DNA of 7,623 nt from Ruminococcaceae bacterium UBA945 (GTDB lineage: Bacteria; Bacillota; Clostridia; Oscillospirales; Acutalibacteraceae). A program made the position numbers and the translations under genes. Every line of letters begins with the position of its first letter. The first letter of the stretch is position 1. A model generated the notes under the pieces. It was not told the origin of the DNA. It searched no databases and saw only the letters and a list, made by a program, of their open reading frames with translations. The stretch spans positions 9,245-16,867 of the forward strand of contig DBCZ01000061.1 of NCBI GenBank assembly GCA_002293315.1, written 5' to 3'. This document shows positions 1-4,931 of this stretch, piece after piece.

Positions 1-27
1 AAAATCATGCGGTGCCTCTTTTTCATG

Positions 28-56
28 TTGACTTGAAAAGTGCGAAATGATATAAT
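28..56 (+). promoter_or_regulatory. Promoter of the tRNA-Leu gene
   Basis: The -35 box is TTGACT (28-33) and the -10 box is TATAAT (51-56), separated by exactly 17 nt. A TG at 48-49 makes it an extended -10 promoter. The expected start, near 63, lies about 10 nt before the mature tRNA. This is a near-consensus housekeeping sigma promoter, as expected for a tRNA gene. Confidence 0.88.
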
Positions 57-72
57 AAGTCTCGGTTATTCT

Positions 73-159
73 GCACCCATGGCGGAATTGGCAGACGCGT
101 ACGGTTCAGGTCCGTATGAAGGCAACTTCATGGAGGTTCAAGTCCTCTTGGGTGCACCA
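73..159 (+). tRNA. tRNA-Leu (anticodon CAG)
   Basis: A complete cloverleaf can be folded by hand. The 7-bp acceptor stem pairs 73-79 with 149-155. The D stem is 82-84/96-98. The anticodon stem is 100-104/112-116, with loop TTCAGGT and anticodon CAG at 107-109, reading CUG leucine codons. A long variable arm (about 117-131) is typical of class II tRNAs such as tRNA-Leu. The T stem is 132-136/144-148 with loop TTCAAGT. The discriminator base A156, usual for tRNA-Leu, is followed by a genomically encoded CCA (157-159). The gene is intact, stands alone in the window, and has a near-consensus promoter just upstream. Confidence 0.96.
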
Positions 160-171
160 TTAAGGGCAGTT

Positions 172-277
172 GATAATTGATAGTTGATAATGAGCGTAGC
201 GACTATGCGAAGCATACAATTATCGTTATTGACTGCTTTTTCCGTTGCAAGAGGACTGTTCAAGTCTGTTGCTGCAC
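172..277 (+). repeat. Tandem repeat unit, copy A (MITE-like module plus tRNA-end-like tail)
   Basis: The module at 172-224 is bounded by a perfect 8-bp inverted repeat, GATAATTG (172-179) and CAATTATC (217-224). An internal small palindrome TATGC-GAA-GCATA lies inside it. Bases 184-223 are identical to 318-357 in copy B over 40 nt. The following tail, 225-277, is also related to copy B, sharing TTCAAGTC (259-266) and the stretch up to GCAC at 277. The period is 134-135 bp. No ORF lies in the unit. It resembles the short non-coding dispersed repeats found in many Clostridia; whether it occurs elsewhere in this genome cannot be seen. Confidence 0.75.
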
Positions 278-279
278 TT

Positions 280-296
280 GTTCGTCAAGGACGAAC
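280..296. other. Perfect 7-bp hairpin between the repeat copies
   Basis: GTTCGTC (280-286) pairs fully with GACGAAC (290-296) across a 3-nt AAG loop. No T-tract follows on either strand, so it is not a convincing intrinsic terminator. It falls exactly in the spacer between copy A and copy B and has no counterpart after copy B. Function is unknown. Confidence 0.5.
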
Positions 297-313
297 TAGG
301 CAATTGATAGTGG

Positions 314-414
314 ATAATTGATAATGAGCGTAGCGACTATGCGAAGCATACAATTATTCGCTTTGGTTGCTTTTTTTCGTTAAAAGAGGGCTTTTCAAGT
401 CTGTTGCTGCACCA
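314..414 (+). repeat. Tandem repeat unit, copy B
   Basis: Second copy of the unit at 172-277. Its inverted-repeat ends are ATAATTG (314-320) and CAATTAT (351-357), and bases 318-357 match 184-223 without mismatch. The tail at 358-414 diverges more but again carries TTCAAGTC (394-401) and ends TGCACCA (408-414), the same last seven bases as the intact tRNA-Leu (153-159). The perfect identity of the 40-nt core against a diverged tail suggests either recent copying of the core or selection and gene conversion acting on it. Confidence 0.75.
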
Positions 415-423
415 AGCACACAT

Positions 424-470
424 AATCCGAACCTTATACCGATTGGTAATGGGTTCGGATTCGTGTTTTA
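424..470. terminator. Long hairpin, possible terminator upstream of the kinase-like gene
   Basis: AATCCGAACC (424-433) pairs perfectly over 10 bp with GGTTCGGATT (452-461). The 18-nt loop contains a second small stem, TACC (437-440) with GGTA (445-448). The downstream tract CGTGTTTTATTT is T-rich but interrupted, so termination is plausible rather than certain. It separates the tRNA/repeat transcript from the promoter at 485. Confidence 0.5.
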
Positions 471-484
471 TTTAGAATAATTTC

Positions 485-521
485 TTGTGTATGATTTTTG
501 CTCATGTTATACTTAGGCGAA
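485..521 (+). promoter_or_regulatory. Promoter P1, shared-architecture extended -10 promoter
   Basis: The -35 box is TTGTGT (485-490), followed by a 17-nt spacer, an extended -10 TG (505-506) and TATACT (508-513). The sequence after the -10, TTAGGCGAA, is also conserved in the two promoters at 1184 and 2044, as is GATT at 493-496. Over the aligned 37 nt it matches the promoter at 2044 at 26 positions. Confidence 0.8.
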
Positions 522-563
522 TGCAGATTACTTATATTTTGTACGTAAAGTAAGGGGCAAAAA

Positions 564-1103
564 ATGGACAAACCGTATGGAATAATCGTGTTTGGAGCAA
601 ATGGAAGTGGCAAGACTACGCTTGGACGTGAACTTGCGCAAATATTGAACTTTAAGCATATGGACATAGAAGAATACTATTTTGAAAAATCGGATATTCC
701 ATATACTATAGCACGCACACGTGAGGATTGTTTGAATCTATTGCTTGCAGATATAGAAAAATACCGTTCGTTTGTCCTCTCTGCCGCAGATGGCGATTTT
801 GGCGACATAATTCCGCAGTTTTACAAACTCGGTGTATATATGTCAGCACCGCTTGAATTACGTTTGGAACGTATAAAAAAGCGCGCATATGACCAGCATG
901 GAAACCGCATTCTTATAGGTGGCGATATGTATGAGCAGGAGCAAAAATTTTTCGATTTTGTGGCATCACGACCTTTATCAAGGATTGACCATTGGGCAGA
1001 AACACTTATGTGTCCTGTAATCCGCATAGACGGAACAATAAATTGGCATGAGAATGCGTCGAATATAGCGAAATACTTTTATGATATGAAACGTACAAAA
1101 TAA
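564..1103 (+). CDS. Small P-loop nucleotide-kinase-like protein (AAA family / shikimate-kinase-like fold)
   Basis: This 179-residue protein opens with a classical Walker A loop, GANGSGKT, at residues 11-18. MDIEEYYF at 33-40 sits where small kinases of the adenylate/shikimate kinase group often carry a substrate-binding acidic residue. An arginine-rich stretch at about 100-107 (R100, R103, R107), followed by a flexible segment to about 122, resembles a lid region. The protein is probably cytosolic, with no signal peptide or membrane segment. The start is fixed by AAGGGG (552-557) six bases upstream of the ATG. It is a monocistronic unit between the promoter at 485 and the terminator at 1134. 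Proteins of this type are usually annotated simply as AAA family ATPase, and the substrate (nucleotide, sugar or antibiotic) cannot be told from sequence. The P-loop assignment is secure; kinase activity is inference. Confidence 0.88.
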   Translation: MDKPYGIIVFGANGSGKTTLGRELAQILNFKHMDIEEYYFEKSDIPYTIARTREDCLNLLLADIEKYRSFVLSAADGDFGDIIPQFYKLGVYMSAPLELRLERIKKRAYDQHGNRILIGGDMYEQEQKFFDFVASRPLSRIDHWAETLMCPVIRIDGTINWHENASNIAKYFYDMKRTK

Positions 1104-1133
1104 GTATAATGTGCACTTAACAATCATCTATAC

Positions 1134-1182
1134 AATCAACCCTCAGAGCATAGCAAAGCAAGCTATCACTGAGGGTTGATTT
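1134..1182 (+). terminator. Intrinsic terminator after the small kinase-like gene
   Basis: AATCAACCCTCAG (1134-1146) pairs perfectly over 13 bp with CTGAGGGTTGATT (1169-1181). An inner stem pairs ATAGC (1150-1154) with GCTAT (1162-1166). The trailing T-tract is short (ATTTATT). The outer bases TACAAT (1131-1136) can alternatively pair with ATTGTA (1183-1188), which overlaps the -35 box of the next promoter. Confidence 0.7.
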
Positions 1183-1183
1183 A

Positions 1184-1220
1184 TTGTAATAGATTCGTTG
1201 CTGTGATATACTTATGCGAA
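1184..1220 (+). promoter_or_regulatory. Promoter P2, shared-architecture extended -10 promoter
   Basis: The -35 box is TTGTAA (1184-1189), followed by a 17-nt spacer, TG (1204-1205) and TATACT (1207-1212), then TTATGCGAA. It matches the promoter at 2044 at 31 of 37 aligned positions, including most of the spacer (GATT, GTTGCTGTG). The -35 box begins only three bases after the preceding terminator stem. Confidence 0.82.
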
Positions 1221-1254
1221 CGGATATTATATATATTCTGCAAAGGAGGCTTTT

Positions 1255-1965
1255 ATGTTAAATGGTATAACTACCACAAAAAACAGAATTACCGTTTATC
1301 AAGTATTAAAAGGCAGGTGTAATGTTTTTGTGGTGCAAAACAAAAAAGCCTGCATATTAGTTGATACGAGCGTCTCGAAATATTGGAATGAACTTGCTGA
1401 TGCGCTTGATAATTTTGTTCATCAAGGTTGCATTTTTACAGGATTAGTCATTACGCATTCTCATTTTGACCATGTAATCAACGCCCATCTGGCAAAACAA
1501 AAATACAAAATGAAACTATATATCCGTGAAGAGGAAAGTGAATTCTTGTGCAAAGGATACAGTTCTGACATCAGAGGCACAAATGCAGTTTTAAGAAGAA
1601 TAACATCAGTATTTCAGAAACAAATACAATTTTTTTGTCGCTATAAGGCTGTTGAGCCGGATATCAGTGTAAGTGAGGATAAATTCAGTTTGGATTCTTT
1701 GGGGATTAATGCTTATCTGTTGCACACACCCGGACACTCCACAGGGTCAATGAGCATTATTATCGATGATGAAATCGCCATAGTCGGAGATACAATGCTT
1801 GGAACATCCCCCGAAAGGCTTTATCCGCCATTTGCTGCAGACCCAAAACTTTTATTTAAAAGCTGGGGGAAACTTATCAACACCAACTGCCGTTTATTTA
1901 TGCCGTCTCACGGCAGAGCCTGCACTCGCGAAACTCTGGTGGAACAGTACAGTAAATATAATTAA
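1255..1965 (+). CDS. MBL-fold metallo-hydrolase
   Basis: The 236-residue protein carries the full metal-binding set of the metallo-beta-lactamase superfamily: the HxHxDH motif THSHFDH (H68, H70, D72, H73), H161 in HTPGHSTGS, the bridging D179 in VGDTM, and H219 in PSHG. A two-zinc (or similar) hydrolase site is therefore expected to be intact. The layout is closest to the glyoxalase II-like general hydrolase branch; nothing marks it as a true beta-lactamase. No signal peptide is evident, which favours a cytosolic enzyme acting on a thioester, ester or phosphoester, but the substrate cannot be read from sequence. The start is supported by AAAGGAGG (1242-1249), five bases before the ATG. It is monocistronic, with its own promoter at 1184 and terminator at 1998. 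Its AT-rich codon use matches its plus-strand neighbours and not the minus-strand operon. Confidence 0.93.
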   Translation: MLNGITTTKNRITVYQVLKGRCNVFVVQNKKACILVDTSVSKYWNELADALDNFVHQGCIFTGLVITHSHFDHVINAHLAKQKYKMKLYIREEESEFLCKGYSSDIRGTNAVLRRITSVFQKQIQFFCRYKAVEPDISVSEDKFSLDSLGINAYLLHTPGHSTGSMSIIIDDEIAIVGDTMLGTSPERLYPPFAADPKLLFKSWGKLINTNCRLFMPSHGRACTRETLVEQYSKYN

Positions 1966-1997
1966 AGCCATATTTATCTTTTTGCGATTCAAATACA

Positions 1998-2029
1998 TAC
2001 ACCTCTGCATTCAGAGGTGTACATTTTTT
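1998..2029 (+). terminator. Intrinsic terminator after the MBL-fold gene
   Basis: TACACCTCTG (1998-2007) pairs perfectly with CAGAGGTGTA (2012-2021) across a 4-nt loop, followed by six T residues at 2024-2029. This is a textbook rho-independent terminator, 33 bases after the stop codon. Confidence 0.92.
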
Positions 2030-2043
2030 ACTGAACAGGTTAT

Positions 2044-2080
2044 TTGTATAAGATTGGTTGCTGTGCTATACTTAGGTGAA
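2044..2080 (+). promoter_or_regulatory. Promoter P3, shared-architecture extended -10 promoter
   Basis: The -35 box is TTGTAT (2044-2049), followed by a 17-nt spacer, TG (2064-2065) and TATACT (2067-2072), then TTAGGTGAA. Spacing is identical to the promoters at 485 and 1184. The conserved block runs past the -10 into the expected start region. It sits 14 bases after the preceding terminator's T-tract. Confidence 0.82.
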
Positions 2081-2112
2081 TATGCAATATTCATATCAGG
2101 AGAAATAAGCTA

Positions 2113-3213
2113 ATGATTGACTCGCAGCTAATCATGTTAGAGGGCTTGCCCTCTACGGGCAAGACCACGAACGCCCGATTCATACACACGCAGCTTGAGC
2201 GCAACAATATAAACGCGGAGTGGGTACACGAAATTGCCATGCCGCAGCCGGTTCTGTTTTTTGATGAAATCGGTATGACGCGTGATGAGTACGATGAGCT
2301 TATAAAAGCTTATCCAGGGGTGGCCGGCATACTCAATAACATAGCGGTGTTCCAGGAAAGCACCGTGGGTATTCATTTGCCGGAAATCCAGTGGTTTCAT
2401 GAAGATGAAATTGACAGCAAAGTTTATGAGGCATTGCTGGAGTTTGATGTTTGGCATTTCCCGCTTGATAAGTATAAAAAGTTCGCATTGGAAAAGTGGG
2501 CAAGCTTTACTAAAAAAGTTTTGAGAAATAAAGATAGGGTCTATATCATTGACAGCGCAATCTTCCAGTTTCAGATATTCACTTTTTTGTTTCAGAACAG
2601 GCCTTATGAAGAGCTGGAATCGTTTATTGGGCAGATTATAGATATAATTCGGCCATTAAATCCATGCCTGATTTTCTTGCACAGGAAAAACACAGAGGCG
2701 ACGATTGATTATCTTGAGAATGACCGCGGGACTTCTTATTTGGAATACATATGGCAAAGAGACAAAGCTCAACCGTATTATGCGGATAAGCCACAGGGTG
2801 CGGAGAGCTTCAAGCAATTCATGCGGGATTACGCAGATATGGCGGACTCATTGTTTAAAGATTTCCCCGCAAGAAAGCTTTCCGTGGAAATTTCCGATAA
2901 AAACTGGGATTATCTTGAAGATAAAATGCTTTCTTTTTTGAATATCAATCGAGTACACGCCCCTGAGTTTATTCCGCCAAACGGCGTTTATATAAATGAA
3001 GAATTTGGCTATATTATAAGCGTTGATGGTCTTTCATTTACCGACCCGACTGATAAAGCAAGGGCGCTTATTCCGAAATCGCAGAGTGAATTTTACGTGG
3101 ATTGGCTGCCGACAATCCTGCGCTTTGAAAATGAAAGAATCATCATTTCAGGCTCGCAGATTGTTGAACGCTGGACCACAACTGGAATGATATATTATAA
3201 GTCAAAAAAATGA
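2113..3213 (+). CDS. P-loop kinase-like NTP-binding protein with unassigned C-terminal part
   Basis: This 366-residue protein begins with a Walker A loop, GLPSTGKTT (residues 11-19). A hydrophobic strand ending in aspartate, VYIID (143-147, D147), is positioned like the catalytic or Walker B acid of thymidylate-kinase-like and related P-loop kinases. FLHRKN (188-193) followed by ENDRG (202-206) fits the later strand and lid region of such kinases. The core seems to end near 277. Residues about 285-366 look beta-rich (GVYINEEFGY, RIIISGS) and match no domain I recognise. No membrane segment or signal peptide is seen. The ATG lies 10 bases after AGGAG (2098-2102). The gene is monocistronic. At nearly twice the length of the kinase-like protein at 564, it is not an obvious duplicate of it. 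The substrate is unknown; phosphotransfer is inferred from the fold. Confidence 0.87.
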   Translation: MIDSQLIMLEGLPSTGKTTNARFIHTQLERNNINAEWVHEIAMPQPVLFFDEIGMTRDEYDELIKAYPGVAGILNNIAVFQESTVGIHLPEIQWFHEDEIDSKVYEALLEFDVWHFPLDKYKKFALEKWASFTKKVLRNKDRVYIIDSAIFQFQIFTFLFQNRPYEELESFIGQIIDIIRPLNPCLIFLHRKNTEATIDYLENDRGTSYLEYIWQRDKAQPYYADKPQGAESFKQFMRDYADMADSLFKDFPARKLSVEISDKNWDYLEDKMLSFLNINRVHAPEFIPPNGVYINEEFGYIISVDGLSFTDPTDKARALIPKSQSEFYVDWLPTILRFENERIIISGSQIVERWTTTGMIYYKSKK

Positions 3214-3226
3214 AGTATTTTCATGA

Positions 3227-3257
3227 TTGACAAAACAATTGCTTATTATCCGATAAT
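3227..3257 (+). promoter_or_regulatory. Possible promoter for a small RNA
   Basis: A perfect -35 box, TTGACA (3227-3232), lies 13 bases after the preceding stop codon. The best -10 candidate is GATAAT (3252-3257), which needs a long 19-nt spacer. Several overlapping TAATAAT-like hexamers follow. The spacing is poor, so this is tentative. Confidence 0.35.
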
Positions 3258-3262
3258 AATAT

Positions 3263-3364
3263 GCCGTAAGCGCGAAGTGATTCCTCACCTTTGACGAGGT
3301 GAGAGCTATGCTCGGGCAAAAGAAAAACACCGATAACCACATGGATTATCGGTGTTTTTCTTTT
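3263..3364 (+). ncRNA. Candidate small structured RNA ending in the shared terminator
   Basis: The 100-base interval has no ORF but contains a perfect hairpin, CTCACCT (3284-3290) with AGGTGAG (3297-3303). A small GAGC-TAT-GCTC stem (3303-3313), a possible closing GCC/GGC pairing (3263-3265 with 3315-3317), and a strong terminator complete it. A TTGACA box lies upstream. It matches no RNA family that I recognise. It could equally be the 3' untranslated region of the preceding gene. Confidence 0.28.
3318..3364. terminator. Bidirectional intrinsic terminator between convergent units
   Basis: A 19-bp perfect stem pairs 3318-3336 (core GAAAAACACCGATAA) with 3346-3364, around a 9-nt loop. The A-run on the left arm and the T-run on the right arm give a U-tract in both directions. 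It can therefore stop plus-strand transcripts arriving from 2113 and minus-strand transcripts leaving the operon, whose last stop codon ends at 3376. It also marks the change in base composition. Confidence 0.93.
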
Positions 3365-3375
3365 TATGTTTCTCA

Positions 3376-3984
3376 TCACAGCGCGGCGTTTTTCCAATAA
3401 TGCACCGCCAGCTGCGTGCGGTCTCGCAAGGCGAGCTTGTCCAGTATTGACGACACCACATTGCGCACAGTGCCGGAAGACAAATACAGCTTCGACGCGA
3501 TTTCGCTGTTGGAAAGTCCGGCCGCTACAAGCGCGAACACCTCGTTTTCCCGCTCAGACAATTCGTCAAAGGCGGCGGGCGTTGTTTTCCGTGCCGAGAG
3601 GCCGACGCCGCGGTCAAAAACCATCGCGCCTTTTTCGACTGCCCGTATGCGCTCGACTATACCGTCCGCCGGAGTGCTTTTCAGCAAATAGCCCTCCGCG
3701 CCGGCGCTCAGCGCCGATGCGATATAGCCGTCGTCGGTGAAGGTCGTCAGCATGACGATTTTCACAGACGGAAACGCGGTTTTTATATTCCGCGTGGCGG
3801 CGACGCCGTCGCATACCGGCATACGGATATCCATCAGTACGACGTCCGGCCGCTCACTCTGACAGAGCTTGAACGCCTCGTCGCCGTCTTTGGCGGTGCG
3901 AGCCGTCCAGTCCGTCTCCGTTTCCAAGAGCAGCTTCAGGCTGTCGCGTATAAGCCCGTCGTCATCAACAATGAGAAGCTTCAT
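3376..3984 (-). CDS. LuxR/NarL-family response regulator
   Basis: This 202-residue protein has an N-terminal receiver domain (about 1-118) with the acidic cluster D7-D8-D9, phosphoacceptor D52 in VVLMDIRMP, T80 in the switch region and the conserved lysine K102. The C-terminal LuxR-type helix-turn-helix (about 139-199) shows the family pattern LSERENEV, GLSNSEIASKLYLS and GTVRN. It is a DNA-binding transcription factor activated by phosphorylation, most likely by the histidine kinase encoded just before it. Its start lies 2 bp after that gene's stop codon, and its ribosome site AAGGAG (complement of 3990-3995) is inside the kinase's last codons, indicating translational coupling. It is the last gene of the operon, followed by the bidirectional terminator. 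Its likely target is the operon's own promoter, which lies outside the window. Confidence 0.95.
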   Translation of the reverse strand: MKLLIVDDDGLIRDSLKLLLETETDWTARTAKDGDEAFKLCQSERPDVVLMDIRMPVCDGVAATRNIKTAFPSVKIVMLTTFTDDGYIASALSAGAEGYLLKSTPADGIVERIRAVEKGAMVFDRGVGLSARKTTPAAFDELSERENEVFALVAAGLSNSEIASKLYLSSGTVRNVVSSILDKLALRDRTQLAVHYWKNAAL

Positions 3985-3986
3985 AT

Positions 3987-4931
3987 TTACTCCTTAGGCA
4001 GTATTGTTACGAGTGTAAACCCGCCGTCTGTTTTCAGCGAAAACGTCCCGCCGGCCGACCTGACGCGCTCCCGCATGCCGGTGATCCCAATCCCGCCCTG
4101 CGGCGCGCGGACCTGTACTGTGCCGTTGTCGGAAACGGTGAGCCGTATGTAACGCTCGTTTCCGTCAAGCCGCACACTCACCTCAGTCGCGTTCGAATGG
4201 CGCGACACATTCGTCAGCGCTTCTTTCAAATTCGCCTCCAGCAGCTCCCATCGCGCCGTACCCCCGAGTTCGCCGGCGCGCTCAAAATGCACGGGGCAGA
4301 ACGTAAACGCATCGCAAAGCTCAAGCATTGTGTCGGGGCCAGTAACCCTTGCCGGTTTCAAATTATGGACTGTCTCGCGCAGATGCTCAGACGCTGTCTC
4401 GAGACGCCAGACGCTCTGTGAAAGCAGCTCCCCCGCTCGGGTATCGCCCTTTTCGTAGAGGCGCATAGCAGTTTGCAGCGCGATCAGCGCGCCGGAAATT
4501 TCATGGCCGACGTGGTCGTGTATCTCCTGAGCTATACGCGTGCGCTCGGAGAGCTCGGCATAGCGGGCGGCGTTTCGCATCTCCCTCTCCGCCTGCGCGC
4601 GGTTCTCCTCCAGCCTGTAAAGCGCGCCCCTGTCGTCATAGGCCCGGCGCAGCAGCTCAGCCTCGGCTAAAGCCCATCTATCCTCTAAAAGCCCTATGAC
4701 CGGCAGCCATAGGCCCAGAAGCGCAAACGGCCAGTAAAACGCGAACGCGGCGCAGACAATTGCCTCCGCCACTCCGAGCCATCTGGACACGCTGAGCCTG
4801 TACCGCGCCGCCGACAGCGCAAGGAGCGCCAACAGGAATATAACGCCCCAAAGGGGGCTGTCAAACAGCCCCCAAACGATAATCAGCATCACGCCCGCCG
4901 CCATGCGGGCCCAGATCGCGTATCGGCGCAT
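3987..4931 (-). CDS. Sensor histidine kinase, NarL/DesK-type (HisKA_3)
   Basis: This 314-residue membrane kinase has three to four short hydrophobic segments in residues about 10-80 with almost no extracellular loop, so it probably senses within the membrane or responds to the adjacent transporter. A charged, probably coiled-coil linker (about 85-128) follows. The HisKA_3 box ERTRIAQEIHDHVGHEIS places the phosphoacceptor at H138. The ATPase domain shows an N box, EALTNVSRHSNAT (N241, H245, N247), a G1 box with D268-N-G, and a glycine-rich G2 box (279-286). The start codon directly abuts the preceding permease's stop codon (TAGATG), with GGAGGA (complement of 4936-4941) four bases upstream. 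This family pairs with NarL/LuxR-type regulators such as the one encoded next. The organisation recalls small Firmicutes kinase-regulator-exporter operons. The signal is unknown. Confidence 0.94.
   Translation of the reverse strand: MRRYAIWARMAAGVMLIIVWGLFDSPLWGVIFLLALLALSAARYRLSVSRWLGVAEAIVCAAFAFYWPFALLGLWLPVIGLLEDRWALAEAELLRRAYDDRGALYRLEENRAQAEREMRNAARYAELSERTRIAQEIHDHVGHEISGALIALQTAMRLYEKGDTRAGELLSQSVWRLETASEHLRETVHNLKPARVTGPDTMLELCDAFTFCPVHFERAGELGGTARWELLEANLKEALTNVSRHSNATEVSVRLDGNERYIRLTVSDNGTVQVRAPQGGIGITGMRERVRSAGGTFSLKTDGGFTLVTILPKE

Noticed and set aside
225..414. A second functional tRNA in the repeat region
   Set aside because: Only TTCAAGTC and a terminal TGCACCA-like end are present. 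The T-stem, anticodon arm and 5' acceptor strand are missing.
172..414. CRISPR-like array
   Set aside because: There are only two repeat copies, the spacing between cores is filled by related rather than unique sequence, and no cas gene is present.
434..667. 77-codon minus-strand open frame across the promoter of the small kinase-like gene
   Set aside because: It overlaps the hairpin, the promoter and the start of a well-supported gene. No ribosome binding site or motif supports it.
1255..1965. Beta-lactamase resistance gene
   Set aside because: The metal-site motifs are general to the MBL superfamily. There is no signal peptide, and the spacing is glyoxalase II-like, so an antibiotic role is not supported.
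1799..2113. 104-codon plus-strand open frame overlapping the end of the MBL gene
   Set aside because: It runs through the MBL C-terminus, the terminator and the promoter at 2044 in another frame. No ribosome site or family resemblance is seen.
3366..3740. 124-codon plus-strand open frame opposite the response regulator
   Set aside because: Its arginine/proline-rich product has no recognisable domain, it is fully antisense to a conserved gene, and it begins on the terminator's flank.
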